A stretch of 64,000 bases of DNA from Phytohabitans rumicis (GTDB lineage: Bacteria > Actinomycetota > Actinomycetes > Mycobacteriales > Micromonosporaceae): NCBI RefSeq assembly GCF_011764445.1, contig NZ_BLPG01000001.1:5704001-5768000 (forward strand). Direction: 5' to 3'. The translations under genes were made by a program, and so were the position numbers. Shown one piece after another: positions 43,295-51,555 of this stretch (position 1 is the stretch's first letter; every line of letters begins with the position of its first letter). A model generated the notes under the pieces. The model saw only the letters and a list, made by a program, of their open reading frames with translations, was not told the origin of the DNA and did no database searches.

Positions 43295-44503
43295 CTACGA
43301 CTCGACCGGGGTGCGGTCGGGCGCGGGCACGTCGCCGATCAGGTACAGCGCGGGTAGGCCGGCGACGAGGGTCATCACGACCGCGGCGGCGGTCAGCCGG
43401 CCGCCCACGAGCAGCGGTGTCGCCAGCGCGGAACCGATGGGCGGGGTGGCCTGCATGAGGGTGCGCAGGGTGGCGAACGCCCGGCCGTGCAGCTCCGGTG
43501 GGATCCGGCGCATCCGCAGCGACTGGGCCCACACCGTCATCGGCGCGCTGAGCAGCCCGATCGCGAAGAAGCCGGCGCCCACCAGGAGTTGGTGCGGGCT
43601 GGCGAGCAGGGCCAGGAACCCCAGGGCGGCGACGGCCTGGACGGCGCCGATGGCGCGTACCCGGGACCCGACGGGCTGGCGTTGGCCGGCGAACGCGGCT
43701 CCGACGATCTCGCCGGCGGCCAGCGCCGACAGCAGGCCGCCGAGCGCGGCGGCGCCGGCGGGCAGGTGGTGCTTGGCCAGCCAGGGGGCGGTCACCATCA
43801 GCATGCCTTCGGCGACATTGAACGCCATGAACGCCAGCGTCGTGCCGACGATGACCCGGTCGCGGACCAGGCTGCGGAGCACCGGCCGGCGGCTCGCCGG
43901 AACCGAGGACGGCTGGGCGCGCAGCGGGCGCCGTACCCGGGCCGCGGCGAGGGCGAAGACGAGGAACGAGGCGCTGTCGATCAGGAGTACGTTGGCGGCG
44001 CCGATCTGGGTGATCAGCAGGCCCGCGGCGGCCGGGCCGACCACGCCGGCGACGCTGAAGCTCAGCGACTCCAGCGCGTTGGCCGGGTCCAAATCGGACT
44101 CCTCCACGAGTTGCGGGATCGCCGCCGGAAACCCGGCCAGCGGCACCATTTTCAGCAGCCCGTACGTGGCGGCGACGGCGAACGGCAGCCACCCCGGCAC
44201 CGCCCCGAGCGCCGCGGTCAGCGGGATCGACGCGACCGCGACGGCGCGCAGCAGGCTGTCGGCGATGAGCACGGCCCGCTTGTCGAACCGGTCCAGCAGC
44301 GGCCCCACCGCCAGCCCACCCAGCAGGACCGGCGCCGTGTAGCAGATCCCGAGCAGGCCGAGCTGGGCGGTGCCGCCGGGCCGGGAGAGCACCAGCCACG
44401 ACAGCGCCACGAACGTCATGCCATCGCCCAGTGTGGACACCGTCGAGCCGGTCCACAGTCGACGGAAGTCCGCGTTCCGGAGGACCTGGACGTACTGCCG
44501 CAT
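43295..44503 (-). CDS. MFS transporter (macrolide-efflux MefA-like)
   Basis: 402 aa with about twelve hydrophobic segments. The N-terminus RNADFRRLWTGSTVSTLGDGM and the loop LDRFDKRAVLIADSLLR place it in the MefA/enterobactin-exporter group (MFS_3), usually drug or siderophore efflux. ATG 44503 overlaps the stop of the Ada/AlkA gene by one base (TGATG), so the two are in one transcript. Substrate unknown. Confidence 0.82.
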   Translation of the reverse strand: MRQYVQVLRNADFRRLWTGSTVSTLGDGMTFVALSWLVLSRPGGTAQLGLLGICYTAPVLLGGLAVGPLLDRFDKRAVLIADSLLRAVAVASIPLTAALGAVPGWLPFAVAATYGLLKMVPLAGFPAAIPQLVEESDLDPANALESLSFSVAGVVGPAAAGLLITQIGAANVLLIDSASFLVFALAAARVRRPLRAQPSSVPASRRPVLRSLVRDRVIVGTTLAFMAFNVAEGMLMVTAPWLAKHHLPAGAAALGGLLSALAAGEIVGAAFAGQRQPVGSRVRAIGAVQAVAALGFLALLASPHQLLVGAGFFAIGLLSAPMTVWAQSLRMRRIPPELHGRAFATLRTLMQATPPIGSALATPLLVGGRLTAAAVVMTLVAGLPALYLIGDVPAPDRTPVES

Positions 44504-45804
44504 CAACTACTCCATAAGTGCATCGCGGCGTACGAGCGCCAAGGGCGCCAGTGCCGGCGGGCGGTAGCGCGCAGTTTCGCGTCGCGTAGGGGGAATACGT
44601 CGGGGTCGGCGAGCGCTCGCATGGCGATGTAGCCGGCGGTCTGCGGGCCGATCCCCGGGATCGCGCGCAGCACGGCGACCGCCTCGTCCCGGTCCGCGCC
44701 GCGATCCAGGGTGAGTCCCTTGTCGACCACCGCCTGGGCCAGGGCGCGCACGGTGACGGGCACGTCGGCGTCGAGCAGAGCTTCGGGCGTGATGTCCGCG
44801 AGCCGGCCCGCCCGGCGGCCCAGCACCGCCGTCACGGCCAGCTCGAACCCGTCCGCGCAACCGGGCACCCGCAGCCCCGGACGGGCGCGCATCAGCGGCC
44901 CGAGCACCGGATCGGGCAGCAGGTCCTCCTCGATCAGCGCGGGGTCGGCGTCCAGGTCGAAGATGTCGCGGCAGCGTTGCACCGCGGCGGCGACGTCCCG
45001 CACGTCGGTCAGGGCCAACCCCACCGTCGCGAACCCGGGTGACACGCTTCGGCGTACCCGATCGAATGAAACGGCGACCCGCCCCGGACCGTGCGGCAGG
45101 CGCAGCGTCCGGTGGTATTGGCCGTCCGTGACGGCCTCGACGCCGGGCAGCGCGTGGGCGGCGAGCCAGGCGAGCAGCGGCTCGACCGCGAGCGGCGGCC
45201 GGTACGCCAGGCGGAGGGTGAGCCGGCCGTCGCCGCTGGCCTCGGCGGGGCGGCGACGCCGTAACTCGCCGGGTGGGCAACCGAACGCCGCGCGGACGCC
45301 GTCGTTGAACTGGCGGACGCTGGAGTAGCCGGCGGCGAACGCGACCTCGGCCAGCGGCAGCGCGCTGGACTCGACCAGCATCCGGGCCAGTTGCGCGCGG
45401 CGGCTGATCGCCAGCGCCTGCGGGCCGACGCCGACCTCCGCGACGAGTTGGCGGTGCAGGTGCCGCTCGCTGACGGCGAGGCGGCGGGCCAGCCCGGTCA
45501 CCCCCTCCTGATCGACGGTCCCGCCGGAGATGAGGCGCAGCGCGCGTGCGGTGAGATCACCGCGGACGTTCCACTCGGGGGAGGACGGCGCGACGTCGGG
45601 CCGGCAGCGGCGGCAGGCCCGGAAGCCGGCCGTCTCCGCGCCCGCGGGCAGGCGGAAGAAGCGGGTGTTTTCCGGGCGCGGGGTGCGCGAGGGGCAACTC
45701 GGCCGGCAGTAGACACCGGTGCTGGTCACGGCCACGACGAACCGGCCGTCGAACCGCGGATCGCGGCTCGACATCGCCCGGTACGACGTCTCGAAGTCCA
45801 GCAC
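44503..45804 (-). CDS. Ada/AlkA fusion: DNA alkylation repair regulator and glycosylase
   Basis: 433 aa, three parts. The Ada-type zinc domain has Cys33, Cys37, Cys64 and Cys67, one of which would accept methyl from phosphotriesters. An AraC helix-turn-helix follows (about 84-185, with SVRQFNDGVRAAFG). The third part is an AlkA-like 3-methyladenine DNA glycosylase (about 195-433), with the helix-hairpin-helix PGIGPQTAGYIAMRAL. The glycosylase looks shortened: the conserved GQQVS region is missing after AVLG, and the part after the catalytic-Asp region (FPLRDAKLRA) is compressed. The usual Trp after GIGP is Gln here. It may be active or mainly regulatory. Confidence 0.85.
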   Translation of the reverse strand: MLDFETSYRAMSSRDPRFDGRFVVAVTSTGVYCRPSCPSRTPRPENTRFFRLPAGAETAGFRACRRCRPDVAPSSPEWNVRGDLTARALRLISGGTVDQEGVTGLARRLAVSERHLHRQLVAEVGVGPQALAISRRAQLARMLVESSALPLAEVAFAAGYSSVRQFNDGVRAAFGCPPGELRRRRPAEASGDGRLTLRLAYRPPLAVEPLLAWLAAHALPGVEAVTDGQYHRTLRLPHGPGRVAVSFDRVRRSVSPGFATVGLALTDVRDVAAAVQRCRDIFDLDADPALIEEDLLPDPVLGPLMRARPGLRVPGCADGFELAVTAVLGRRAGRLADITPEALLDADVPVTVRALAQAVVDKGLTLDRGADRDEAVAVLRAIPGIGPQTAGYIAMRALADPDVFPLRDAKLRATARRHWRPWRSYAAMHLWSS

Positions 45805-45882
45805 CCGATCATCATCTCCGCCGGGGCGCCCGGCGTCTGGCGGTGATCGGACCAGGCGGTGCCGCCCGTCGGGGAGGCGGGG

Positions 45883-45955
45883 TGCGCTCGGCAGGATTCG
45901 AACCTGCGACCAACTGCTTAGAAGGCAGCTGCTCTATCCGCTGAGCTACGAGCGC
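45883..45955 (-). tRNA. tRNA-Arg (anticodon TCT)
   Basis: 73-nt cloverleaf on the minus strand. The acceptor stem is GCGCTCG/CGAGCGC, D-arm AGCTCAGCGGATAGAGC, anticodon arm CTGCCTTCTAAGCAG with anticodon TCT, and T-arm GCAGGTTCGAATCCTGC; the discriminator base is A. CCA is not encoded. tRNA genes are common integration sites, but no integrase or att duplication is visible nearby. Confidence 0.96.
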
Positions 45956-46036
45956 TAGGTCTGGCCAGCACATATTAGGTTTCCATGCGTCAGCATGACG
46001 AGCACCGGCTTAACGACCGATGTCGGTGTCGGTCTG

Positions 46037-47011
46037 TCAGGCGGTTGCTTCGTCGGCCGGCAGGGGCCGGCCGACGTACGCGCCCATCCATCGGTCCAGC
46101 TCACGGAAGACTTGATCGCGTACGGCCGGGCCGGACAGGGTCAGGTCGTGCTTCCCGCCGTCGAACCGGACGACCGTCACATGTCTGCCGAGGCGGGGCG
46201 CCCATCGGACGATGTGCTCGACGTCGAGGACGGCGTCCGCGAGGGCGGCGGAGTCGTCCCAGCGGGAGCCACGGAAGCTGCGCTCGGAGCAGGCCAGCAG
46301 GATCGGGCCGGGAATCGCGAGCCCGGCCCGCAGCCGCAGGTGCGCCCGCCGGATCGCGTCCAGCCAGCCGGCGCGTACCGGGAATCCGAGCAGGGGCTTC
46401 CAGGTCAGGTCGTACGCCCATTCGCCGCGCTGCTCGACGTGCAGGCTCTGGCCGTACACCTGGGAGAGGCCGAGCGGGACGATCCGGTACGGCGCGCCGC
46501 GGCCGACCCGGGCGACGGCGGCCGCGACCGGGCGGCGGACGAACCAGGGCGCGTTGAAGTCGAAGAACGGGCTGTTGAGGAAGAGGCCGTCCACGATGCC
46601 GTCGGCGCGCCGGTCGTGGGCCCACAGCGAGGTGATCAGGCCGCCGGTGGAGTGGCCGTTGACCAGCAGCGTGTCGTGGCCGTCCTCGGCGCGGATGATC
46701 CGGGCCGCCGCGTCGAGCTCCGGGTAGTAGTCGGTGAGGTTGTGGCAGAAGTTGGGCGTCTGGTGCGGCAGCAGGCTGCGGCCGTACTTGCGCAGGTCGA
46801 GCGCGTAGAAGTCCCAGCCGCGGTCGGTGTAGAACTCGGCGAGGTGGGTCTGGAAGAAGTAGTCCACGAAGCCGTGCACATAGAGCACAGCGCGCCCGGT
46901 GGGCTGCTGCGCACGCCGGCTGACGAGGGTGGCCACCACGGGGCCCTCGTCGTCGCGCCCCAGGTCGATGACCTGGCTCTGGTAGGGCGCTCCCAACACG
47001 TCCGGTTCCAC
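46037..47011 (-). CDS. Alpha/beta hydrolase (serine aminopeptidase S33/monoacylglycerol lipase-like)
   Basis: About 324 aa from GTG 47011; a start at 47044 is also open. The nucleophile elbow is NGHSTGG, the oxyanion region YVHGFVDYFF, and the catalytic His lies in GGKHDLTLS. No signal peptide. Lysophospholipase or carboxylesterase activity is likely; substrate unknown. It stands alone, with the tRNA gene downstream and the ssb gene divergent. Confidence 0.8.
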   Translation of the reverse strand: MEPDVLGAPYQSQVIDLGRDDEGPVVATLVSRRAQQPTGRAVLYVHGFVDYFFQTHLAEFYTDRGWDFYALDLRKYGRSLLPHQTPNFCHNLTDYYPELDAAARIIRAEDGHDTLLVNGHSTGGLITSLWAHDRRADGIVDGLFLNSPFFDFNAPWFVRRPVAAAVARVGRGAPYRIVPLGLSQVYGQSLHVEQRGEWAYDLTWKPLLGFPVRAGWLDAIRRAHLRLRAGLAIPGPILLACSERSFRGSRWDDSAALADAVLDVEHIVRWAPRLGRHVTVVRFDGGKHDLTLSGPAVRDQVFRELDRWMGAYVGRPLPADEATA

Positions 47012-47064
47012 GCTTGCACGGTACCGGCTGGTAGCCCATAGCACATCAGAGCTTGATCAGGGCG

Positions 47065-47092
47065 TTTTCCACAGGCGCCCCAGTTATCCACA
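47065..47092. promoter_or_regulatory. Two DnaA-box-like sites upstream of the SSB paralogue
   Basis: TTTTCCACA (47065-47073) and TTATCCACA (47084-47092) lie in the same orientation, 19 bases apart. The second is a perfect consensus DnaA box. They are about 100 bases upstream of the ssb start. Chance occurrence in isolation is possible. Confidence 0.4.
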
Positions 47093-47191
47093 GCCGGGGG
47101 TGCGTGGGGTGGCGCGGCTGCCTTCCTGGGTTCACGCTGTGGCCCGAGTCGACTCGCACCGCAAGCCCTTCGAGCCCCTGTGGGAGACGCG

Positions 47192-47968
47192 ATGTTCGAT
47201 ACCTACGTCACAATTGTCGGAAATGTGATGACCGCCCCGGACTGGCGGCGCACGACCCAGACCAACTCGCTGGTCGCCAAGTTCAAGGTCGCCTCGACCG
47301 CGCGCCGCCTCGACCGGGAGACCGGCCGCTGGATCGACGGCAACAGCCTGCGGGTACGGGTGACGTGCTGGCGCAAGCTCGCCGAGGGCGTGTCCGCCAG
47401 CGTCATGGTCGGCGACCCGATCATCGTGGTCGGCCGGCTCTACACGCGGGACTGGACCGACGGCGAGGGCAACCACCGCACGCTGTACGAGATGGAGGCG
47501 GTCGCGGTCGGCCACGACCTGGCCCGCGGCCGGGGCCGGTTCGCCCGCAACCGCGCGGTGATGGCCACCAGCGCGGTGGAGGACGCCGAGGCCGACACCC
47601 GGGTGCGCGGCGAGGCCACCGAGGCGGTGCCGGCGGACGAGGCGCCCACCCACTTCGGCGACCACACGCTCGACGATCCGGACTTCAGCGACGCGCCGAT
47701 CTCGCCCGCACCCGGGTACGACGCGTTGGCCGAGATGCGGGGCGGTGGCGGCTTCGGCGAGGACACATCCGAGGACACGTCTTCGGATGTGTCCGAGGAC
47801 GCGGACGACGACCTGGACCCGGACGACCCCGGATCCCCCGGGAGCGGCGAGCTGGACGCGCTCCCCGGTGACGGCGCGGAGCCCGACCCGGTGGTGCTCG
47901 ACCCGGCCGCCTCGGCCGAAACCGGGCGGGCCCGGCGCGGCCGCGGCCGTACGCCGGTGCCGGCGTAA
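47192..47968 (+). CDS. Single-stranded DNA-binding protein paralogue
   Basis: 258 aa. The N-terminal about 110 residues form the SSB OB-fold (MFDTYVTIVGNVMTAPDWRR, LRVRVTCWRKLAEGV and IIVVGRLYTRDW). The rest is a long acidic, disordered tail rich in Asp, Glu and Pro. It ends in basic RARRGRGRTPVPA rather than the DDDIPF-like tip that recruits partner proteins in the housekeeping SSB. ATG 47192 has GGGAG upstream. This looks like the second (SsbB-type) actinobacterial SSB, with a role outside core replication. DnaA-box-like sites lie upstream. Confidence 0.85.
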   Translation: MFDTYVTIVGNVMTAPDWRRTTQTNSLVAKFKVASTARRLDRETGRWIDGNSLRVRVTCWRKLAEGVSASVMVGDPIIVVGRLYTRDWTDGEGNHRTLYEMEAVAVGHDLARGRGRFARNRAVMATSAVEDAEADTRVRGEATEAVPADEAPTHFGDHTLDDPDFSDAPISPAPGYDALAEMRGGGGFGEDTSEDTSSDVSEDADDDLDPDDPGSPGSGELDALPGDGAEPDPVVLDPAASAETGRARRGRGRTPVPA

Positions 47969-48065
47969 GCGCAGGCGGGGTGGTCGGTGCCGTCCGGTCG
48001 GCCATCCCGCCCCCGCTAGGCTGCCCGTCGGGGGTGATCGCCATGCGGGCGCGGAGCGGGGCGCG

Positions 48066-49004
48066 ATGAGCCTGCCCAACGCCGTGGGCCTGCTCGCCGG
48101 GTACGCCGTGGACGCGCTGGTGGGCGATCCGCGCCGGTACCACCCGGTGGCCGGCTTCGGCCAGGCGGCCGCCGCCCTCGAACGCCGGCTCTACCGGCCC
48201 GGGCGTACGGCCGGGGCGGCGTTCACCGCGCTCGCCGTGGGTGCGCCGGTGGCCGCCGCCGTCGCCGCGACCGTGGCCACCCGGCGGCGCCCGCTGGCCC
48301 GCGCGGTCCTGGTGGCCGCCGGCACGTGGGCGGTGCTCGGTGCCCGTACGCTCCGCAGCGAGGCGGGCATCATGGCCGGCGCCCTGGAACGGGCCGACCT
48401 GCCCGCCGCACGCGCCCGGCTGAGCCATCTGTGCGGCCGCGATCCGTCCAGTCTGGATGAGCCGGAGCTGGCCCGCGCCACCGTCGAGTCGGTAGCCGAA
48501 AACACCTCGGACGCCGTCGTGGCGCCGCTCTTCTGGGGCGCGGTCGCGGGGCTGCCGGGGCTGGTCGGCTACCGGGCGGCCAACACGCTGGACGCGATGG
48601 TGGGCCACCGCTCGGCGCGGTACGCCCGGTTCGGCACGGCGGCGGCCCGGCTGGACGACGGGCTCAACCTCGTACCGTCCCGGCTGACGGCGGCGCTGAC
48701 GGTCGCCGCCGCCCCGCTCGTCGCCGGCGACCCGGCGAACGCCTGGCGCATCTGGCGGCGGGACGGGGCCGACCACCCGAGCCCCAACGCGGGCCAGTGC
48801 GAGTCCGCGATGGCGGGCGCGCTGGGCGTACGCCTCGGCGGCCGCAACGTCTACTTCGGACGGTCCGAGACCCGCCCGTTCCTCGGCGACGGACCACGTC
48901 CGGTGGCGCTGGACATCCGCCGCGCGGCCCGGCTCTCCGGCGCCGTCGGGCTCGCCGCGGTGGCCCTCGCGGGCGTGGTGGCGGCCGTGCGGGGCGCTAA
49001 ATGA
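48066..49004 (+). CDS. cobD: Adenosylcobinamide-phosphate synthase (CobD/CbiB)
   Basis: 312-aa membrane enzyme that attaches the aminopropanol arm to adenosylcobyric acid in cobalamin synthesis. It contains [20 protein letters not shown], given in part as [14 protein letters not shown], then [19 protein letters not shown] and [23 protein letters not shown] in part; these are family hallmarks. ATG 48066 is the start; the open frame further upstream is a shadow of ssb. The stop overlaps cobQ as ATGA. Confidence 0.92.
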   Translation: MSLPNAVGLLAGYAVDALVGDPRRYHPVAGFGQAAAALERRLYRPGRTAGAAFTALAVGAPVAAAVAATVATRRRPLARAVLVAAGTWAVLGARTLRSEAGIMAGALERADLPAARARLSHLCGRDPSSLDEPELARATVESVAENTSDAVVAPLFWGAVAGLPGLVGYRAANTLDAMVGHRSARYARFGTAAARLDDGLNLVPSRLTAALTVAAAPLVAGDPANAWRIWRRDGADHPSPNAGQCESAMAGALGVRLGGRNVYFGRSETRPFLGDGPRPVALDIRRAARLSGAVGLAAVALAGVVAAVRGAK

Positions 49005-50529
49005 GGGGACTCCTCGTCGCCGGGACCACATCCGACGCGGGTAAGTCCGTGGTCACCGCAGGGGTGTGCCGGTGGCTTCGGCGGCAGGGCGTGAAGGTCG
49101 CCCCGTTCAAGGCACAGAACATGTCCAACAACTCGGCGGTGGTCGCCGGCGGGGTGAGATCGGGCGGGCGCAGGCGATGCAGGCGGCGGCGAGCGGCGTC
49201 GCGCCGGACGTCCGCTTCAACCCGGTGCTGCTCAAGCCGGGCAGCGACCGGTCGAGCCAGGTCGTCCTGCTGGGCGAGGCGGTCGACACGGTCACCGCGG
49301 CGAACTACCGGTCGCTGCGCCACCGCCTCGCCACCACCGTGTTCGACACGCTGGCCGAGCTGCGCGCCGAGTACGACGTGGTGGTCTGCGAGGGCGCCGG
49401 CAGCCCCGCCGAGATCAACCTGCGGGACGGCGACTTCGTCAACATGGGGCTGGCCCGGCACGCCGGCCTGCCCGCCATCGTCGTCGGCGACATCGACCGG
49501 GGCGGGGTGTTCGCCGCGCTGTTCGGGACCGTGGCGCTGCTGTCGCCCGAAGACCAGGCGCTGGTGGCCGGCTTCGTCGTGAACAAGTTCCGCGGCGACC
49601 CCGGCCTCCTCCGCCCGGGGCTCGACATGATCACCGCCGTGACCGGGCGGGCGGTGCTCGGCGTACTGCCCTGGCACCTGGACCTGTGGCTCGACGCCGA
49701 GGACTCGCTCGCGTACGGGCGGGTGCTCGGCCGGCCGGCGCCACCGCGAGGCACGCAGTGGCTACGGGTCGCCGTCGTACGGCTGCCCCGGATCTCCAAC
49801 GCCACCGACGCGGAAGCGCTCGCCACCGAGCCCGGCGTGCGGGTGCGGCTCACGATCGAGCCGGCCGAGCTGGCCGACGCCGACCTCGTCGTACTGCCCG
49901 GGTCCAAGTCCACCGTGGACGATCTGGCATGGCTGCGCGACACCGGCCTCGCCGACGCGGTGACCGCCCACGCCGCGTCCGGCCGGCCCGTCCTGGGCAT
50001 CTGCGGCGGGTTCCAGATGCTCGGCACGCTGATCCACGACGAGGTGGAGAGCCGGCGCGGCACCGTGCCGGGGCTCGGCCTGCTGCCGGTCGAGGTCACG
50101 TTCGGCCCGCGCAAGACCCTGGCGCAGTCGGTGGGCACGGCGTTCGGGTCGGTCCCGGTGCACGGCTACGAGATCCATCACGGGTACGTCTCCCGCGCCG
50201 ACCCGTCGCTCGCCCCGCTGATCCAGTACACGGACGGCCGCGCCGAGGGAGCCGCCCAAGGCAACGTCTTCGGCACACACTGGCACGGCGCCTTCGAGTC
50301 CGACGAGTTCCGCCGGCGGTTCCTCGCCGAGGCGGCGCGGCTCGCCGGGCGGCACGGCTTTCTGGTCGCGCCGGACACCGCGTTCGCCGCGGTCCGCGAA
50401 CGCACCCTCGACCTGCTCGGCGACCTGGTCGAGGAGCACCTCGACACGGATGCCCTGTGGCGCCTGGTCGAGGCGGGCCCACCGCCCGGCCTGCCCTTCA
50501 TCCCGCCGGGAGCACCCGCGCCCGCCTAA
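49001..50529 (+). pseudogene. cobQ: Cobyric acid synthase (CobQ/CbiP), frameshifted as read
   Basis: Glutamine-dependent amidase that makes adenosylcobyric acid, the substrate of CobD. About 509 aa when restored. The first frame begins [20 protein letters not shown], with the P-loop-like site. It shifts at GGGG (49151-49154), where five G would read [18 protein letters not shown] and join the second frame, open to 50529. The glutamine amidotransferase domain is intact, with [10 protein letters not shown] (Cys nucleophile) and THWHGAFE (His). All active-site regions survive, so a base-call error is the likely reason for the break. It is translationally coupled with cobD. Confidence 0.88.
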
Positions 50530-50605
50530 CCGCGCCTGACGCGTTCGAGTGCGCTGCCCGGGCGCCGTGCCGCCCCGCCCTCGCCGCGCCCCGTCTCGTT
50601 GCGCT

Positions 50606-50712
50606 GCGTCGATCAAGGACTTCCGCGTCGATCAAGGGCGAACGGTCGTGGTTTGGAGATCAAAGTACGGCCGTATGCCCTTGATCGACGCGGAAGTCCT
50701 TGATCGACGCGG
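50606..50712 (-). repeat. Intergenic palindromic element, copy D
   Basis: Same family as A-F, in the minus orientation, with both outer arms complete (GATCAAGGACTTCCGCG on the left, GCGGAAGTCCTTGATCG on the right) and inner arms GATCAAGGGC/GCCCTTGATC. It is the most symmetrical copy. A 17-bp G-rich repeat starts nine bases after it. Confidence 0.92.
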
Positions 50713-50720
50713 AGGGCGGC

Positions 50721-50839
50721 GGGGTGCGCGCGGCGGCGGGGTGCGCGCGGCGGCGGGGTGCGCGCGGCGGCGGGGTGCGCGCGGCGGCGGGGTGCGCGCG
50801 GCGGCGGGGTGCGCGCGGCGGCGGGGTGAGCGCGGCAGC
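50721..50839. repeat. 17-bp G-rich tandem repeat, seven units
   Basis: Six perfect units of GGGGTGCGCGCGGCGGC start at 50721, 50738, 50755, 50772, 50789 and 50806. A degenerate seventh starts at 50823. Likely variable in copy number between strains. It ends about 50 bases before the kinase start and may affect its expression. The rest of the 50530-50887 gap holds only copy D and G-rich sequence. Confidence 0.93.
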
Positions 50840-50887
50840 GGGGAGCGACGGTGGGAGCGGGGTGAGGGGTAGAGGGGAGGATGAGGG

Positions 50888-51439
50888 GTGTATGGGGAGA
50901 TTGCGGGGGAGGTTTGGCGGCGGGCGGCGCGGTTGGGAGGGACGCGGTTGGTGGCCGTCGACGGGCCTAGCGGGGCGGGGAAGACGCGGTTCGCGGGGCG
51001 CTTGGCCACCGCGCTCGGCCCCGCCGTCCCGGTCGTGCACACCGATGACCTGCTCGACGGGTGGGGCGACCAGGTGACGTTCTGGCCCCGGCTGGAGGAG
51101 TGGGTGCTGGCGCCGCTGCGCGCGGGCCGGCCGGGGCGCTACCGGACGTACGACTGGGAAGCGGGGTGCTTTGGTCCGGAGTGGACGGTGGTCGAGCCGG
51201 CCCCCGTGGTGATCCTCGAAGGCGTCACGTCCGCCCGCGCGAGGATCAGGCCGGAGCTGACCCTGTCGGTGTTCGTCACCGCCCCGCTCGCGACGAGGGT
51301 GCGCCGGGCGCAGGAGAGAGACGGCGGGACGCTCTCGGCGTACCTCGAAGAATGGCGGCGGGGCGAGGACGCGCACTTTGCCGCGGACGCCACGGCCCAC
51401 CACGCCGATCTGGTGGTGGACACCACCCCCCATCCCTAG
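50888..51439 (+). CDS. P-loop nucleoside/uridine kinase-like protein
   Basis: 183 aa from GTG 50888. The Walker A motif is DGPSGAGKT (about 25-33), followed by VVHTDDLLDGW and a Walker-B-like VVILEGV, with a lid region RVRRAQERDGG. This fits the uridine kinase/phosphoribulokinase-like group. Substrate unproven. The stop codon lies inside a strong terminator hairpin. The upstream tandem repeat makes the exact start less certain. Confidence 0.8.
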   Translation: MYGEIAGEVWRRAARLGGTRLVAVDGPSGAGKTRFAGRLATALGPAVPVVHTDDLLDGWGDQVTFWPRLEEWVLAPLRAGRPGRYRTYDWEAGCFGPEWTVVEPAPVVILEGVTSARARIRPELTLSVFVTAPLATRVRRAQERDGGTLSAYLEEWRRGEDAHFAADATAHHADLVVDTTPHP

Positions 51440-51468
51440 GGTCTGCCACGTCGTGGCAGACCCTAGGG
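51434..51468 (+). terminator. Strong hairpin containing the kinase stop codon
   Basis: CCCTAGGGTCTGCCACG (51434-51450) and CGTGGCAGACCCTAGGG (51452-51468) are exact reverse complements. The TAG stop (51437-51439) is in the left arm. No U-run. Confidence 0.75.
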
Positions 51469-51555
51469 GGGATATCCGGGGTATGGCCCATAGACGCCGG
51501 GCATCGGCTCAGGCACCATCGGCATGAGCGACATCACACACCCGGGGGAGCGGCC

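Noticed and set aside
45883-45955. tRNA-Arg as attachment site of an integrated element
   Set aside because: No integrase and no duplicated tRNA 3' end were seen on either side.
47969-48065. Cobalamin riboswitch before cobD
   Set aside because: The gap is only 97 bases and has no recognisable B12-box; no such motif was seen before cobB either.
50606-50839. CRISPR-like array
   Set aside because: The repeats are palindromes plus a gapless 17-bp tandem; there are no spacers and no cas genes.
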